Below, in pieces: positions 1-7,853 of a stretch of DNA of 64,000 bases. The position numbers and the translations under genes were made by a program. Positions within the stretch are counted from its first letter, which is position 1; the number at the start of each line of letters is the position of its first letter. Origin of the DNA: Pseudoxanthomonas yeongjuensis. GTDB taxonomy: Bacteria; Pseudomonadota; Gammaproteobacteria; Xanthomonadales; Xanthomonadaceae. The notes beneath the pieces were generated by a model that was not told the origin of the DNA, searched no databases, and saw only the letters and a program-made list of their open reading frames with translations. The stretch covers positions 1 to 64,000 of the forward strand of contig NZ_PDWT01000002.1 of the NCBI RefSeq assembly GCF_010093345.1. The letters are read 5' to 3'.

Positions 1-50
1 GGGTGGGGCCGGGATGGTGAATCCCGGGGGCGTGCAGGGCCGCAGGCAGA

Positions 51-262
51 ACCACCTCTCCCCTTGTGGGAGAGGTCGACGCGCTTGCGCGGCGGGAGAG
101 GGGAGGCGGAGCGAGATTTCTCCCGGTAGCGTCGTACGATCCAGGCTCGGGAAACTGATCGAGCGGCAAGCAAGATCAAAAGCCGCACCCTCTCCCGGTC
201 TTCGACTGAAACATTCGAGGGCAGGCTCTTCGGCCACCCTCTCCCATAAAGGGGGAGGGTGA
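51..262. repeat. Dispersed ~200 bp GAGAGG-stem repeat, copy 1
   Basis: This gene-free stretch holds one copy of a repeat seen again near 10.4, 24.7, 24.9, 48.4 and 51.9 kb. It opens with a hairpin, CTCTCCCCTTGTGGGAGAG, followed by TCGACGCGCTTGCGCGGCGG. A variable middle contains AGATCAAAAGCCG, and the copy closes with a second hairpin, CCCTCTCCCATAAAGGGGGA. No plausible protein is encoded. It ends just before the methyltransferase gene. I infer a non-autonomous dispersed element or structured intergenic repeat. Confidence 0.7.
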
Positions 263-287
263 GCGGGGCGCCGCGTAGAATAGGCAC

Positions 288-1454
288 ATGAACAACGATC
301 TCCCCGCCGTCCATCTCAAGAACGCCTGGCGCTCCAGCCATCCCTGGATCTTCCAGAAACTGGTCGCCAAGCCCGAGCAGAAACCCAAGCCCGGGACCAT
401 CGTCGAGGTCATCGGCGTGGACGGCGAGTGGATCGGCCGCGGCTTCTACAACGGCCACTCGCGGATCGCCGTGCGCATCCTGGAAACGGACCCGGACGTG
501 CCGGTCGACGCGGGCTGGTTCTCGCGCAAGATCGCCGAAGCGGTGTCGCTGCGCCGCGACGTACTCAAGCTCGACGACGTCTCCAACGCCTGGCGCGTGG
601 TCCATGCCGAAGGCGATGGCCTGTCCGGCCTGGTCGTGGACCGTTACGACGACCTGCTGGTGGTCGAATTCTTCAGCGCCGGCATGTTCCGCCATCGCGA
701 GTGGATCTACGAGGCCTTGAAGGAACAGTTCCCGGGCGCGCGCTTCTACAGCTTCGCCGAGGAACACGTGCAGAAGCAGGAGAGTTTCGACTTCCGTGGC
801 ACCGAGCCGCCGGCGCCGGCGATCATCACCGAGAACGGCGTGCGCTTCCGCGCCGACCCGGCCGGCGCGCACAAGACAGGCTTCTTCGCCGACCAGCGCG
901 AGAACCGCGAATGGCTGTCGCACCAGGCCGCCGGCAAGCGCGTGCTCGACCTGTGCTGCAACACCGGCGGCTTCGGCGTGTACGCCAAGGTTCGCGGCGC
1001 TGAGGAAGTGGTCGGCGTGGATATCGACGAAGACGTGATTTCGATTGCCAAAGGCAACGCCAAGCTCAACGACGTGAAGCTGAAATTCGTGCAGGCAGAT
1101 ATCTTCCCGTGGCTGCGCGATGCCGGCAATGCGAAAGACCTGTACGACGTGGTGATCCTGGATCCGGCCAAGATGACCCGCGACCGCGAGCAGGTGATCG
1201 CCGCGCTGAAGAAATACCTCGACATGAACAAACTGGCGCTGGGCGTGGTGAAACCGGGCGGCCTGTTCGCCACGTTCTCCTGCACCGGCCTGGTCAGCGA
1301 ACAGGAATTCCTCGACATGCTGCGCCGCGCCGCCTACTTCTCCGGCCGCACCCTCCAGATCCTGAAAGTCTCCGGCGCCGGCGCCGACCATCCGTTCATG
1401 GCCCACGTGCAGGAGTCGCGTTACCTCAAGGCGGTGTTCTGCCGGGTGTTCTGA
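288..1454 (+). CDS. Class I SAM-dependent rRNA methyltransferase, RlmI family
   Basis: The 388-residue protein has the layout of the RlmI/RlmK cytosine-5 methyltransferases that modify 23S rRNA. An N-terminal PUA-like RNA-binding domain (about residues 1-75) is followed by a central region and a Rossmann methyltransferase domain. The SAM-binding motif VLDLCCNTGG lies near residue 219 and the acidic VVGVDID strand near 243. The catalytic-loop region reads LDPAKM near 291 where many relatives have DPP, and FSCTGL near 329 contains the Cys expected in the catalytic motif. The length is typical of the family. Family assignment is firm. The exact target base (C1962 for E. coli RlmI) is inferred only. 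It stands alone between repeats. Confidence 0.88.
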   Translation: MNNDLPAVHLKNAWRSSHPWIFQKLVAKPEQKPKPGTIVEVIGVDGEWIGRGFYNGHSRIAVRILETDPDVPVDAGWFSRKIAEAVSLRRDVLKLDDVSNAWRVVHAEGDGLSGLVVDRYDDLLVVEFFSAGMFRHREWIYEALKEQFPGARFYSFAEEHVQKQESFDFRGTEPPAPAIITENGVRFRADPAGAHKTGFFADQRENREWLSHQAAGKRVLDLCCNTGGFGVYAKVRGAEEVVGVDIDEDVISIAKGNAKLNDVKLKFVQADIFPWLRDAGNAKDLYDVVILDPAKMTRDREQVIAALKKYLDMNKLALGVVKPGGLFATFSCTGLVSEQEFLDMLRRAAYFSGRTLQILKVSGAGADHPFMAHVQESRYLKAVFCRVF

Positions 1455-1455
1455 C

Positions 1456-1644
1456 GTAGGAGCGGCCATGGCCGCGACCGGCCTTCAATGTCGCGTGGAT
1501 CACATCGTAGGAGCGGCCATGGCCGCGACCAGACCCCCAACGTCGCATGGATCACGCCGAAAGAGCGACGCGCCACGGATTGGATCGATGGCGCACGGGT
1601 CCATCGGCCGCCTGTGTTCCGGTCGCGGCCATGGCCGCTCCTAC
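1456..1644. repeat. REP cluster downstream of the RAYT gene
   Basis: Three REP units with the core GTAGGAGCGGCCATGGCCGC are visible: direct copies at 1456-1479 and 1507-1530, and an inverted copy at 1621-1644. Each can fold into a short hairpin around GCGGCCATGGCCGC. The 1507-1644 pair forms a module whose inner sequence (CCAACGTCGC and TGTTCCGGTC) recurs in the pair at 2185-2330 on the other side of the transposase gene. Confidence 0.85.
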
Positions 1645-2114
1645 AGCCAGACGGCATCCCAGTAGGGATAGTCGCCGATACGTTCCACTAATCCGCTACG
1701 CAGCGGGTTGGCGATGATGTATCGCGCCACAACCTGCATGTCTTCATCGCTGCGCAGTGCGCGATCATAGAATCCCCTTTGCCACACCGCGCCATGGCGA
1801 CCGAGGGCCGCATTGACCTGGCAGGCGCTGGCGCCCTTCAGCCTGGACACCAGCGTTTCCAGCCCCTCGGCTTCTCCGAGTTGAAGCAACCAGTGCGCAT
1901 GATCAGGCATGAGCACCCAGGCGAACAACGCCGCGTCGCCCAGTGTCGCCGGGTTGACGAAACAGGCACAGGCCGCTCGCGCGGCCGCCGGATTGGCGAA
2001 GACTGGGGCCCGAGCCACGGTCCTGGTGGTCAGGTGGTAAATCTGTTTCGGCAGGGAAACCCGGCCGCGACGTAGCGCGGCATGCCCCCTGCGAAGGGTC
2101 GCGTCCTTTTCCAT
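1641..2114 (-). CDS. REP-associated tyrosine transposase (RAYT, Y1 family)
   Basis: The 157-residue protein is a Y1/HUH single-strand transposase domain of the TnpA_REP type. The metal-binding HUH motif appears as MPDHAHWLL near residue 69. The catalytic-Tyr helix with its conserved tail appears as ARYIIANPLRSGLV near residue 131. RAYTs process REP sequences in the same genome, and this gene is bracketed on both sides by matching REP pairs. Its TAG stop codon lies inside the GTAG end of the downstream REP unit. The length matches compact RAYTs, and both catalytic motifs are intact. Confidence 0.88.
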   Translation of the reverse strand: MEKDATLRRGHAALRRGRVSLPKQIYHLTTRTVARAPVFANPAAARAACACFVNPATLGDAALFAWVLMPDHAHWLLQLGEAEGLETLVSRLKGASACQVNAALGRHGAVWQRGFYDRALRSDEDMQVVARYIIANPLRSGLVERIGDYPYWDAVWL

Positions 2115-2184
2115 GCGTGCATGTTGCGATCCCGATTTAGATCAAGCCATCGGCATGCCACGCCCCGTCGCGTAGGAAAACTCC

Positions 2185-2330
2185 GTAGGAGCGGCCATGG
2201 CCGCGACCCGAACCCCAACGTCGCGTGGACCGCACCGCAAGGGTGGCGCGCAATGAATGTTGGATATCTGACGCAGAGATCCGCCCCGCCGGGACGTCCG
2301 TGTTCCGGTCGCGGCCATGGCCGCTCCTAC
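2185..2330. repeat. REP pair upstream of the RAYT gene
   Basis: A direct REP unit (2185-2208) and an inverted one (2307-2330) enclose about 100 bp. The layout mirrors the 1507-1644 module. The outer end of the inverted unit supplies the stop codon of the neighbouring DUF488 gene. Confidence 0.8.
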
Positions 2331-2680
2331 GACAGCAAATAGTCGCGCAACGCCACCGCCTGGTTCCGTTCCTCGTCGCGCGCGCCGTAGACCAGGGTGA
2401 CGCGCCCCTGCTTCAGCCACTTGCGCAGTTCGGCGACCGCCTCGGGGTTGGCATCCAGCTCATGCGCGTAGCGCTTGCGGAATTCCTCCCAGCGTTCCGG
2501 CACATGGCCGAACCATTGACGCAATTCCGTGCTGGGCGCGATGTCCTTCAGCCACGCCTGTATCGCGATCTTCTGCTTGCTGACGCCGCGCGGCCATACC
2601 CGGTCCACCAGCAGGCGGATGCCGTCGTCGTCGGAAGCCGGCGCATAAGCGCGCTTGAGGCGGATATCGTGGCGACTCAT
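2327..2680 (-). CDS. DUF488 family protein (YeaO-like)
   Basis: This 117-residue soluble protein matches the DUF488/YeaO family through LLVDRVWPRG near residue 23, the WFGH...W motif near 56, and the C-terminal LVYGARDEERNQA. No enzymatic role is established for the family. GGAG sits seven bases before the ATG. The TAG stop comes from the GTAG end of the adjacent REP unit, which suggests that insertion of the REP set the present C-terminus. It is apparently a single-gene unit. Confidence 0.85.
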   Translation of the reverse strand: MSRHDIRLKRAYAPASDDDGIRLLVDRVWPRGVSKQKIAIQAWLKDIAPSTELRQWFGHVPERWEEFRKRYAHELDANPEAVAELRKWLKQGRVTLVYGARDEERNQAVALRDYLLS

Positions 2681-2788
2681 CGACGCACTCCGTATGAACG
2701 AGTACGGTTACCAGTGTAGCGCCGAAGACGCTACGCGGCCGCCGACGTCCGGCGCGGCCGCGAACGATGGCACGGGATTACTGTGGAA

Positions 2789-4210
2789 TCACGCGTCCTG
2801 CGCGCGCGCCAGCAGACTGCTGCGGCGTCCGTAGGCCAGGTAGGCGACGATGCCGATCGCGTTCCACAGCAGGAACCACAGCTGCGTCGTGCGCGGCAGG
2901 CTCCAGAACAGGTACAGGCAGCCGAAGATCGCGATCGGCGCGACCACCCACGCCAGCGGCGTGCGGAACACCCGCCTGCGCGACGGTTCGCGCTTGCGCA
3001 GCACCAGCAGGCACACCGACACGGCGATGAACGCGGCCAGGGTGCCGGCGTTGGCCAGCGCCGCGATCTCGTCCAGTCGCGCCACGCCGGCCAGCGCGGC
3101 GACCAGGATCGCGGTGAACAGCGTGGTCGCGATCGGCGTGCCGGTGCGCTTGCTCACCTTCGACAAACCGCGCGGCAGCAGCCCGTCGCGCGACATCACG
3201 AAGAAGATCCGGCTCTGTCCGTACAGGAACGCCAGCAGCACGGTCGGCAGGGCAACCACCGCGGCGATCGCGATGATCGTGGCCGCGTTGCCCTGGTTCA
3301 GTTCGCGCAGGATCAGCGCCAGCGGTTCGGGGCTGTTGCCGAACACGGTGTAGCTCAGCGCGCCCACCGCGGCCAACGCGACGATCATGTAGATCAGGGT
3401 GCAACCGACCATCGAGCCGACGATGCCGATGGAAAGATCCCGTTCCGGGTTCTTGGTTTCCTCGGCCGCGGTCGAGATCGCATCGAAGCCGTAGAAGGCG
3501 AAGAAGATGATCGCCGCCGCCGCCATCACCCCGCGTTCGACCCCATCGGTGCCCATCGATTTGACGAAGCCGAACGGCATGAACGGATCCAGCCGCGCGG
3601 CATCGAAATGCGGCAGCGCGATGGCCACGAAGATTCCCAGTGCGATCACCTTGACCACGACCAGCACCGCGTTCAAGGTGGCGCTTTCGCGCGTTCCCGC
3701 CATCAGCATGCCGGCGACCACGAACACGATGCCCACCGCCGGCAGGTTGATGAACCCGCCCGCATGCGGTCCCGCGGTCGCCCACAACGGCAGGTCCACG
3801 CCCAGGCCCTTGAGGAAGCCGACCGCGTAGCCGGACCAGCCGACCGCGACCGTGCTCACCACCAGCGAATATTCCAGGATCAGGCTCCAGCCCACCACCC
3901 AGGCCAGGATCTCGCCCAGCACGATATAGCTGTAGGTATAGGCGCTGCCGGCGGCCGGCATCATCGTGGCCATCTCCGCGTAGGCCAGCGCCGCGCAGGC
4001 GCAGACGATGCCCGCGACCGCGAACGACAGCAGCACCGCCGGCCCGGCCAGGTTGGCGCCGACCCCGATCAGGGTGTAGATGCCGGTGCCGACGATGGCG
4101 CCGATGCCCAGCGCGATCAGGTGCGGCCAGCTCAGGGTGGGCACCAGCCGCCGCCCCTCTTCGTGCACGGTGACCTGGTCGATCGATTTGCGCCTGAGCC
4201 AGGTTTGCAT
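2789..4210 (-). CDS. APC-family amino acid permease
   Basis: The 473-residue polytopic membrane protein is of the amino acid-polyamine-organocation superfamily, closest in pattern to the cationic amino acid transporter (YfnA/CAT) group. The first membrane segment carries the glycine-rich substrate-binding motif IGAIVGTGIYTLIG near residue 37. About twelve hydrophobic segments follow. FAFYGFDAISTAAEETKNP near residue 245 is the conserved loop of this group. It should import amino acids by H+ or Na+ symport or exchange. The substrate cannot be told from sequence. GGGAG lies five bases before the ATG. Confidence 0.87.
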   Translation of the reverse strand: MQTWLRRKSIDQVTVHEEGRRLVPTLSWPHLIALGIGAIVGTGIYTLIGVGANLAGPAVLLSFAVAGIVCACAALAYAEMATMMPAAGSAYTYSYIVLGEILAWVVGWSLILEYSLVVSTVAVGWSGYAVGFLKGLGVDLPLWATAGPHAGGFINLPAVGIVFVVAGMLMAGTRESATLNAVLVVVKVIALGIFVAIALPHFDAARLDPFMPFGFVKSMGTDGVERGVMAAAAIIFFAFYGFDAISTAAEETKNPERDLSIGIVGSMVGCTLIYMIVALAAVGALSYTVFGNSPEPLALILRELNQGNAATIIAIAAVVALPTVLLAFLYGQSRIFFVMSRDGLLPRGLSKVSKRTGTPIATTLFTAILVAALAGVARLDEIAALANAGTLAAFIAVSVCLLVLRKREPSRRRVFRTPLAWVVAPIAIFGCLYLFWSLPRTTQLWFLLWNAIGIVAYLAYGRRSSLLARAQDA

Positions 4211-4326
4211 GCGTGCTCCCGAAGATGCGATTGGAAAGGTGGGACATAGTGGCGCATCGCCCGCGGCGACGCGATGTGCAGTGCGGCGATCAGGTCATGC
4301 GAGGCGGATATGGCCCGGGCGAGCGG

Positions 4327-4770
4327 TCAAACCGCGGTGGACCGCTCGAAGAGGGCGCCCACGCTCGGCTTGCCCAGGGTCAGGAACGTGGCCACGCCGA
4401 GCGCCGTGCCGAAGGGAATCGACAGGCAGGAAATGCCGGCGACCACCTGGCAGAAGGTCCGCGACCGGCGTTGCCTGAGGTACTTGCCGGTGAGGAACTT
4501 GGCGATCGCCAGTCCCGCCCCGAACAGGAAGAACAGTCCACCGAAGATGCCGAACAGCCAGCCCGCCACCTGCGGCGGCATGCCTTCCGCATGCTGGCCG
4601 GCCTTCACCGCCGAAGAGAACACCGCGCCCATCATCACGCCCATGAACAGGTACATCAGCCCGAACAGGGAAAAGAACGCGCTGACGCCGGCGGAAATGA
4701 AATAACCGATGGAAAGCAGGCGCAGGTGTTCCGCATCGAGGATCGATTGCTTCGGGTCGGAATCGGTCAC
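4327..4770 (-). CDS. Small integral membrane protein, unknown function
   Basis: I chose the GTG at 4770 because AAGGAG lies eight bases upstream. The longer frame has no such site. The product is about 147 residues with an acidic N-terminus (DSDPKQSILDAEHL) and three or four hydrophobic segments (FISAGVSAFFSLFGLMYLF, GWLFGIFGGLFFLFGAGLAI and VAGISCLSIPFGTALGV). It resembles hypothetical xanthomonad membrane proteins, but I recognise no family function. It is followed on the same strand by the YCII gene. Confidence 0.7.
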   Translation of the reverse strand: MTDSDPKQSILDAEHLRLLSIGYFISAGVSAFFSLFGLMYLFMGVMMGAVFSSAVKAGQHAEGMPPQVAGWLFGIFGGLFFLFGAGLAIAKFLTGKYLRQRRSRTFCQVVAGISCLSIPFGTALGVATFLTLGKPSVGALFERSTAV

Positions 4771-4833
4771 GGCGGCCGCTCCTTGGGAATGGTCGGGAGG
4801 GTATAGGGATTCCGCACGCCGCACCCTGTGCGG

Positions 4834-5229
4834 TCAACGTTCGCCCGGGGTTTCGTTGGTCACCGCGTAGGCGCTGCCCTTCTGCGGATCTATCGGCCGG
4901 ATTTCATAGAACAGGCCAAACCGCATGCAAGGATTCTGCGCGGCGAGTTGCGCCGCTTCTTCCAGGCTGTGCGCCAGGATGAACCAGTAGCCGCCCACGA
5001 CTTCCTTGGATTCGCCGAAAGGCCCGTCGGTCAACACGCCTTTCCTGGAAACCGTCGCCCCCGGTGTGTCCAGCCGCTGCCCGGTCTTCATTTTCCCTTC
5101 CGTGATCAGTTGTTCCAGCCAGGCGTAGAACTCGTCGATCGCGACCTGGATGTCTTCGGGCGCGGCATCCCTGTCCCATTGGCCGCGGGAGAGGACGAGG
5201 AATTCGGAAGGGGGATTCTGTTCGGTCAT
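4834..5229 (-). CDS. YCII-related domain protein
   Basis: The 131-residue protein carries a YCII/DGPF-type ferredoxin-like fold domain. The diagnostic VLTDGPFGESKEVVGGY stretch (near residues 67-83) and FYAWLEQLITEGKMKTGQRL precede it. Such proteins are often annotated as PhnB-like or ECF sigma-associated (SigJ-type) DGPF proteins, and their activity is unproven. I took the internal ATG at 5229, with GGAAG about six bases upstream, rather than the long upstream frame, which has no family-like sequence. No sigma factor gene is adjacent here. Confidence 0.82.
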   Translation of the reverse strand: MTEQNPPSEFLVLSRGQWDRDAAPEDIQVAIDEFYAWLEQLITEGKMKTGQRLDTPGATVSRKGVLTDGPFGESKEVVGGYWFILAHSLEEAAQLAAQNPCMRFGLFYEIRPIDPQKGSAYAVTNETPGER

Positions 5230-5342
5230 GGGCAGCTTCCAGTGCATGGCATGGAGCGCATGGTAATGCGCATCACATGGGGCGGCCCACATCACCAGGA
5301 GATCGTCGGCCGGAGCGACGGCCCCCGGATGCGTTGTCCGCC

Positions 5343-6308
5343 TTATTCGAGCCCGATTCCCGGGTACCAGCCGCTTTTTGCCAGGAAGGTCCTGGCATCG
5401 TCCATCTCCAGTATCTCGCGCAGGGCCTGGCGCTTGTCCGGCGCATTGCGGTAGTAGGCCTTGGCGATCCGGTAGCCCACCCAGTAGCCGAGGTCGCCAG
5501 GGGTTTGCGGGGTGGCGTTGTAGGCCCAGTCGGACAGGTCGGTCCTGTCGAGGTCGGCGGCGAAGCGGGTCTCGATCTCCCGCTCGTGCCCGACCGCGGC
5601 GGCCGCATTGCGGGAATAGGCGGCCCGGCCGGCGGTGAGCTCGCCGACGAACTCGGCGATGCCTTCGAGCAGCGAGATCTCGAGCACCGTGGGCTTTTCC
5701 TTTTCGCTGAGCGCATGCGCCCGGACCTGCTGGACGTGGGCGTACTCGTGGGCGAGTACGCAGACGATGCGATCCTCGACGTCCGGATCGAGCCAGTCGA
5801 TCGCGCACAGCGCCTCGAGCCCGACCTGGATGCCGGTGTCGGGCGCGCCTATCGCCACCGGCTTGCCGCGGCCGATGGCGATGGTGACGGGTGGGAAGCG
5901 CGCTAGCGGGTACAGGCGTCCCAGTGTGCGCAGCGCGGTCTCCAGGCGTTGCTGCGCTCGCGGGAGGACGGCAAGGCAACGCTTGGCGTCGGCGTACAGC
6001 GACGGATTCGCGGCCAAGGCGTCGGCGATCCGCTGGCCGGAGATGTTGCGCAGCCTGGCGAACAGGTGCAGTCCTTCCGAACCCTGGTCGAGGTATTCGT
6101 GCTGGAGCTGTTCCGCGCTGGGGTGTCCGTTCGCGTTGTCGTAGATGCGGTAGAAAAGATCGACATCGCCGGTCTGGACGACGGCCTCGGCCGTAGCGGC
6201 GCTGGCGCTATCCGCCGCAGGAGCGTGCTGCGCCGGCACAGAGGTTGCCGCAAACGCAAGCGCGCAGGCTACGGCGCCAATCCCCATCTTCCTGATGCTT
6301 GTCTTCAT
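5343..6308 (-). CDS. Secreted DUF2268-like predicted Zn-dependent protease
   Basis: The 321-residue protein has an N-terminal signal peptide ending near AFAATSVPAQ. A zincin motif, VLAHEYAHVQQ, lies near residue 187, with a downstream glutamate in LLEGIAEFVGEL near 217. This is the HEXXH plus E arrangement of DUF2268-type predicted Zn-proteases. A C-terminal block (GYWVGYRIAKAYY) is also typical of them. It is probably exported to the periplasm or beyond. The substrate is unknown. It ends close upstream of the YCII gene on the same strand. Confidence 0.75.
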   Translation of the reverse strand: MKTSIRKMGIGAVACALAFAATSVPAQHAPAADSASAATAEAVVQTGDVDLFYRIYDNANGHPSAEQLQHEYLDQGSEGLHLFARLRNISGQRIADALAANPSLYADAKRCLAVLPRAQQRLETALRTLGRLYPLARFPPVTIAIGRGKPVAIGAPDTGIQVGLEALCAIDWLDPDVEDRIVCVLAHEYAHVQQVRAHALSEKEKPTVLEISLLEGIAEFVGELTAGRAAYSRNAAAAVGHEREIETRFAADLDRTDLSDWAYNATPQTPGDLGYWVGYRIAKAYYRNAPDKRQALREILEMDDARTFLAKSGWYPGIGLE

Positions 6309-6428
6309 GACGGTTCCATTGGTTGATGCACGACATACCGCGGCCGGGCAGGGCGGGTTCGTAACCGCGGGGAATGCGGCCTGCCGATGGACATCGCCAG
6401 CGCCCCGCGCCCGAATGTGCCGCGGGAT

Positions 6429-6575
6429 CTAGTCGTGGGCCGGATCCACGGCGGGGGCCTGCGCGGCTTCCGCCTTGTCCTCGTGCGCCAGACGCTTGCC
6501 GAATTCATAGCCGGAGCGCGCAAGGACGCAAAGAACCGCCACTGCCGCGAGTCCGATCAGGATTTTCTTGAGCAT
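6429..6575 (-). CDS. Small single-pass membrane protein (48 aa)
   Basis: This very short frame begins MLKKILIGLAAVAVLCVLAR, one hydrophobic helix preceded by two lysines. A charged, Ala/Pro-rich tail ends in DPAHD. GAGG sits about ten bases before the ATG. A clear start signal and a membrane-helix N-terminus argue that it is real. I recognise no family. It lies between two genes for exported proteins on the same strand. Confidence 0.5.
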   Translation of the reverse strand: MLKKILIGLAAVAVLCVLARSGYEFGKRLAHEDKAEAAQAPAVDPAHD

Positions 6576-6684
6576 GGTCGCAGCGCCTCGCCGGTGCCGT
6601 GGGAAAGCACGGCTTCGTGCGGCCAATCTATTGGAGGAGCGGGGCGGATTGATGTGCTCAAAGTAACGCCGCGCGGATAAGGCA

Positions 6685-7122
6685 TCAGGGGCCGGGGTCC
6701 GCGGCACTCCACTCCTGGACGGGCACGTCGGTGCGTTCCACGACGAGTTCTTCCATGATCTGCTGTTCCATCGCCAGTCGCTGCGTATTCCTGCCCGCTT
6801 GTTCCCTTGCCTTGGAAATCCGTTCCATGGCGCTGCCCGCATCGCGCCAGGCGATGGTGACCCGCAGGTCCCATTGCTCGTTGCCGGCGTTGAACTGCGG
6901 CCTGGACAGGCGCATCCAGAGCACATCGCCTTCCTTCATCCTGGCTTGCAGCAGTGGAACCCCGTTCTTCTCGAACAGGTCCACGAACTGCAGCTCCTTG
7001 CCGGGCTTGATCCAGTAAGTCCGCTCGATGATGAATGGAGCGCGCACCACCGGACCCTGTTGCGCGATCGCGCCCGGGGGCAGCAATGCAAGAGAAAGCA
7101 CGAGGGCGGTAATGAAGCGCAT
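6685..7122 (-). CDS. Secreted protein of unknown function (145 aa)
   Basis: The first 20 residues (MRFITALVLSLALLPPGAIA) form a clear signal peptide, so the mature protein of about 125 residues is periplasmic or secreted. It contains RTYWIKPGKELQFVDLFEKN and a WMRLSRPQF segment. This is reminiscent of dimeric alpha/beta-barrel-like small proteins, but I cannot name a family with confidence. AGGAG lies about ten bases before the ATG. The gene starts 20 bases downstream of an attC-like site in its own orientation, as expected for an integron cassette gene. Confidence 0.65.
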   Translation of the reverse strand: MRFITALVLSLALLPPGAIAQQGPVVRAPFIIERTYWIKPGKELQFVDLFEKNGVPLLQARMKEGDVLWMRLSRPQFNAGNEQWDLRVTIAWRDAGSAMERISKAREQAGRNTQRLAMEQQIMEELVVERTDVPVQEWSAADPGP

Positions 7123-7141
7123 GCGATGTCGTCTCCTGGGT

Positions 7142-7200
7142 ATCCGACGCCGAGTTTAGCCGAGCCGGGAAGCGGCCCAGGCTTGAATGAAGGGTCGGGC
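7142..7200 (-). other. attC-like integron recombination site
   Basis: Read on the minus strand, the site has an R''-like GCCCGAC, then TTCATTCAAGCC, a loop of about 20 bases, a partly complementary GGCTAAACTCGGC, and an R'-like GTCGGAT. The layout and inner arms match the sites at 37-40 kb. The outer boxes have drifted from RYYYAAC and GTTRRRY. Confidence 0.55.
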
Positions 7201-7282
7201 GCCGTTCCGTGCCGGCACGGCAGTCTCATCCAACCTGGACGTTTCCATATCCATCGCCTCACCGCCTGCGCAGTAGACCGTA

Positions 7283-7302
7283 GGGGTTCGCAGGCTCACC
7301 CC
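7283..7302. repeat. Short palindromic repeat, two copies
   Basis: GGGGTTCGCAGGCTCACCCC occurs here and identically at 7820-7839. It can fold with a GGGGT/ACCCC stem. Each copy lies just downstream of a minus-strand cassette-like gene (the VOC and S41 genes). Confidence 0.6.
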
Positions 7303-7313
7303 AACCCGTTCAT

Positions 7314-7694
7314 TCAGTCCCATTGCGTGGCGTTCTTCGGAAATCCAGGGCGCTGCACCCGCACCACGCAGAATCGCTGCCCGGTGGGGGCCTGCATCAC
7401 CACCCAGCGTTCCAGGCGATCGACCACTTGCGCGCCGAGTGCTTCCAGGCGCGCCACCTCGGCGGGAATGTCGTCGGTTTCGATGTCGATGTGAACCCGG
7501 CTCTCATGCTCGACGCGCTGGATCTGGACGATGGGCTCGTCGGGAGGCGTGGCCAGCATCCGGTAATTGCCGCGGGTCCCAGGATGGTCGGGATCTATCC
7601 CGCGACCCAGCGCGTCGGCCCAGAACCGGGCGGCCTGGTCGACATCCGATACGCGGCAATCGATCAAAAGAGCGCAAAGACGGGAGGAATGCAT
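7314..7694 (-). CDS. VOC (glyoxalase/dioxygenase superfamily) protein
   Basis: The 126-residue product starts at the ATG preceded by AGAGG with five bases spacing. The longer upstream frame lacks similarity. It shows the beta-alpha-beta-beta-beta pattern of the vicinal oxygen chelate fold. The N-terminal strand is LCALLIDCRVSDVDQAARFWADAL, read in two parts, and the C-terminal half has VHIDIETDDIP and QAPTGQRFCVVRVQ. VOC proteins include lyases, dioxygenases and antibiotic-binding proteins, and nothing here fixes which. It sits between two attC-like sites, so it is plausibly a mobile cassette. Confidence 0.8.
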   Translation of the reverse strand: MHSSRLCALLIDCRVSDVDQAARFWADALGRGIDPDHPGTRGNYRMLATPPDEPIVQIQRVEHESRVHIDIETDDIPAEVARLEALGAQVVDRLERWVVMQAPTGQRFCVVRVQRPGFPKNATQWD

Positions 7695-7739
7695 GGCAGC
7701 CTCTTTGGGTCTGCAGGTGGGGAGAGTATGCGCTGTGGC

Positions 7740-7814
7740 GGATAACGCCTGAATCAAGTTCGTGGGTTGGAGGGAACGAAGCGAACCCCGACATCGTCAC
7801 TTGAATTGATCCGA
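7740..7814 (-). other. attC-like integron recombination site
   Basis: On the minus strand the site runs TCGGATC, AATTCAAGT, a loop of about 40 bases, ACTTGATTCAGGC, GTTATCC. The AATTCAAG and CTTGATT arms pair, and TTCAGGCGTTA matches the R' side of the sites at 37-40 kb. It separates the S41 peptidase gene from the VOC gene. Confidence 0.6.
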
Positions 7815-7853
7815 ATGCTGGGGTTCGCAGGCTCACCCCAACCTATACGCTCG

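Noticed and set aside
2778-4249. Long open frames on both strands over the amino-acid permease gene
   Set aside because: They have the Arg/Ala/Gly/Pro-rich or His/Gln-rich composition of out-of-frame high-GC DNA, while the permease frame has clear membrane and family motifs.
6601-6690. Further attC-like site after the small secreted-protein gene
   Set aside because: A GTTAC box and a short GC-rich arm are visible, but the TTCATTCAAG half is missing, so I did not call it.
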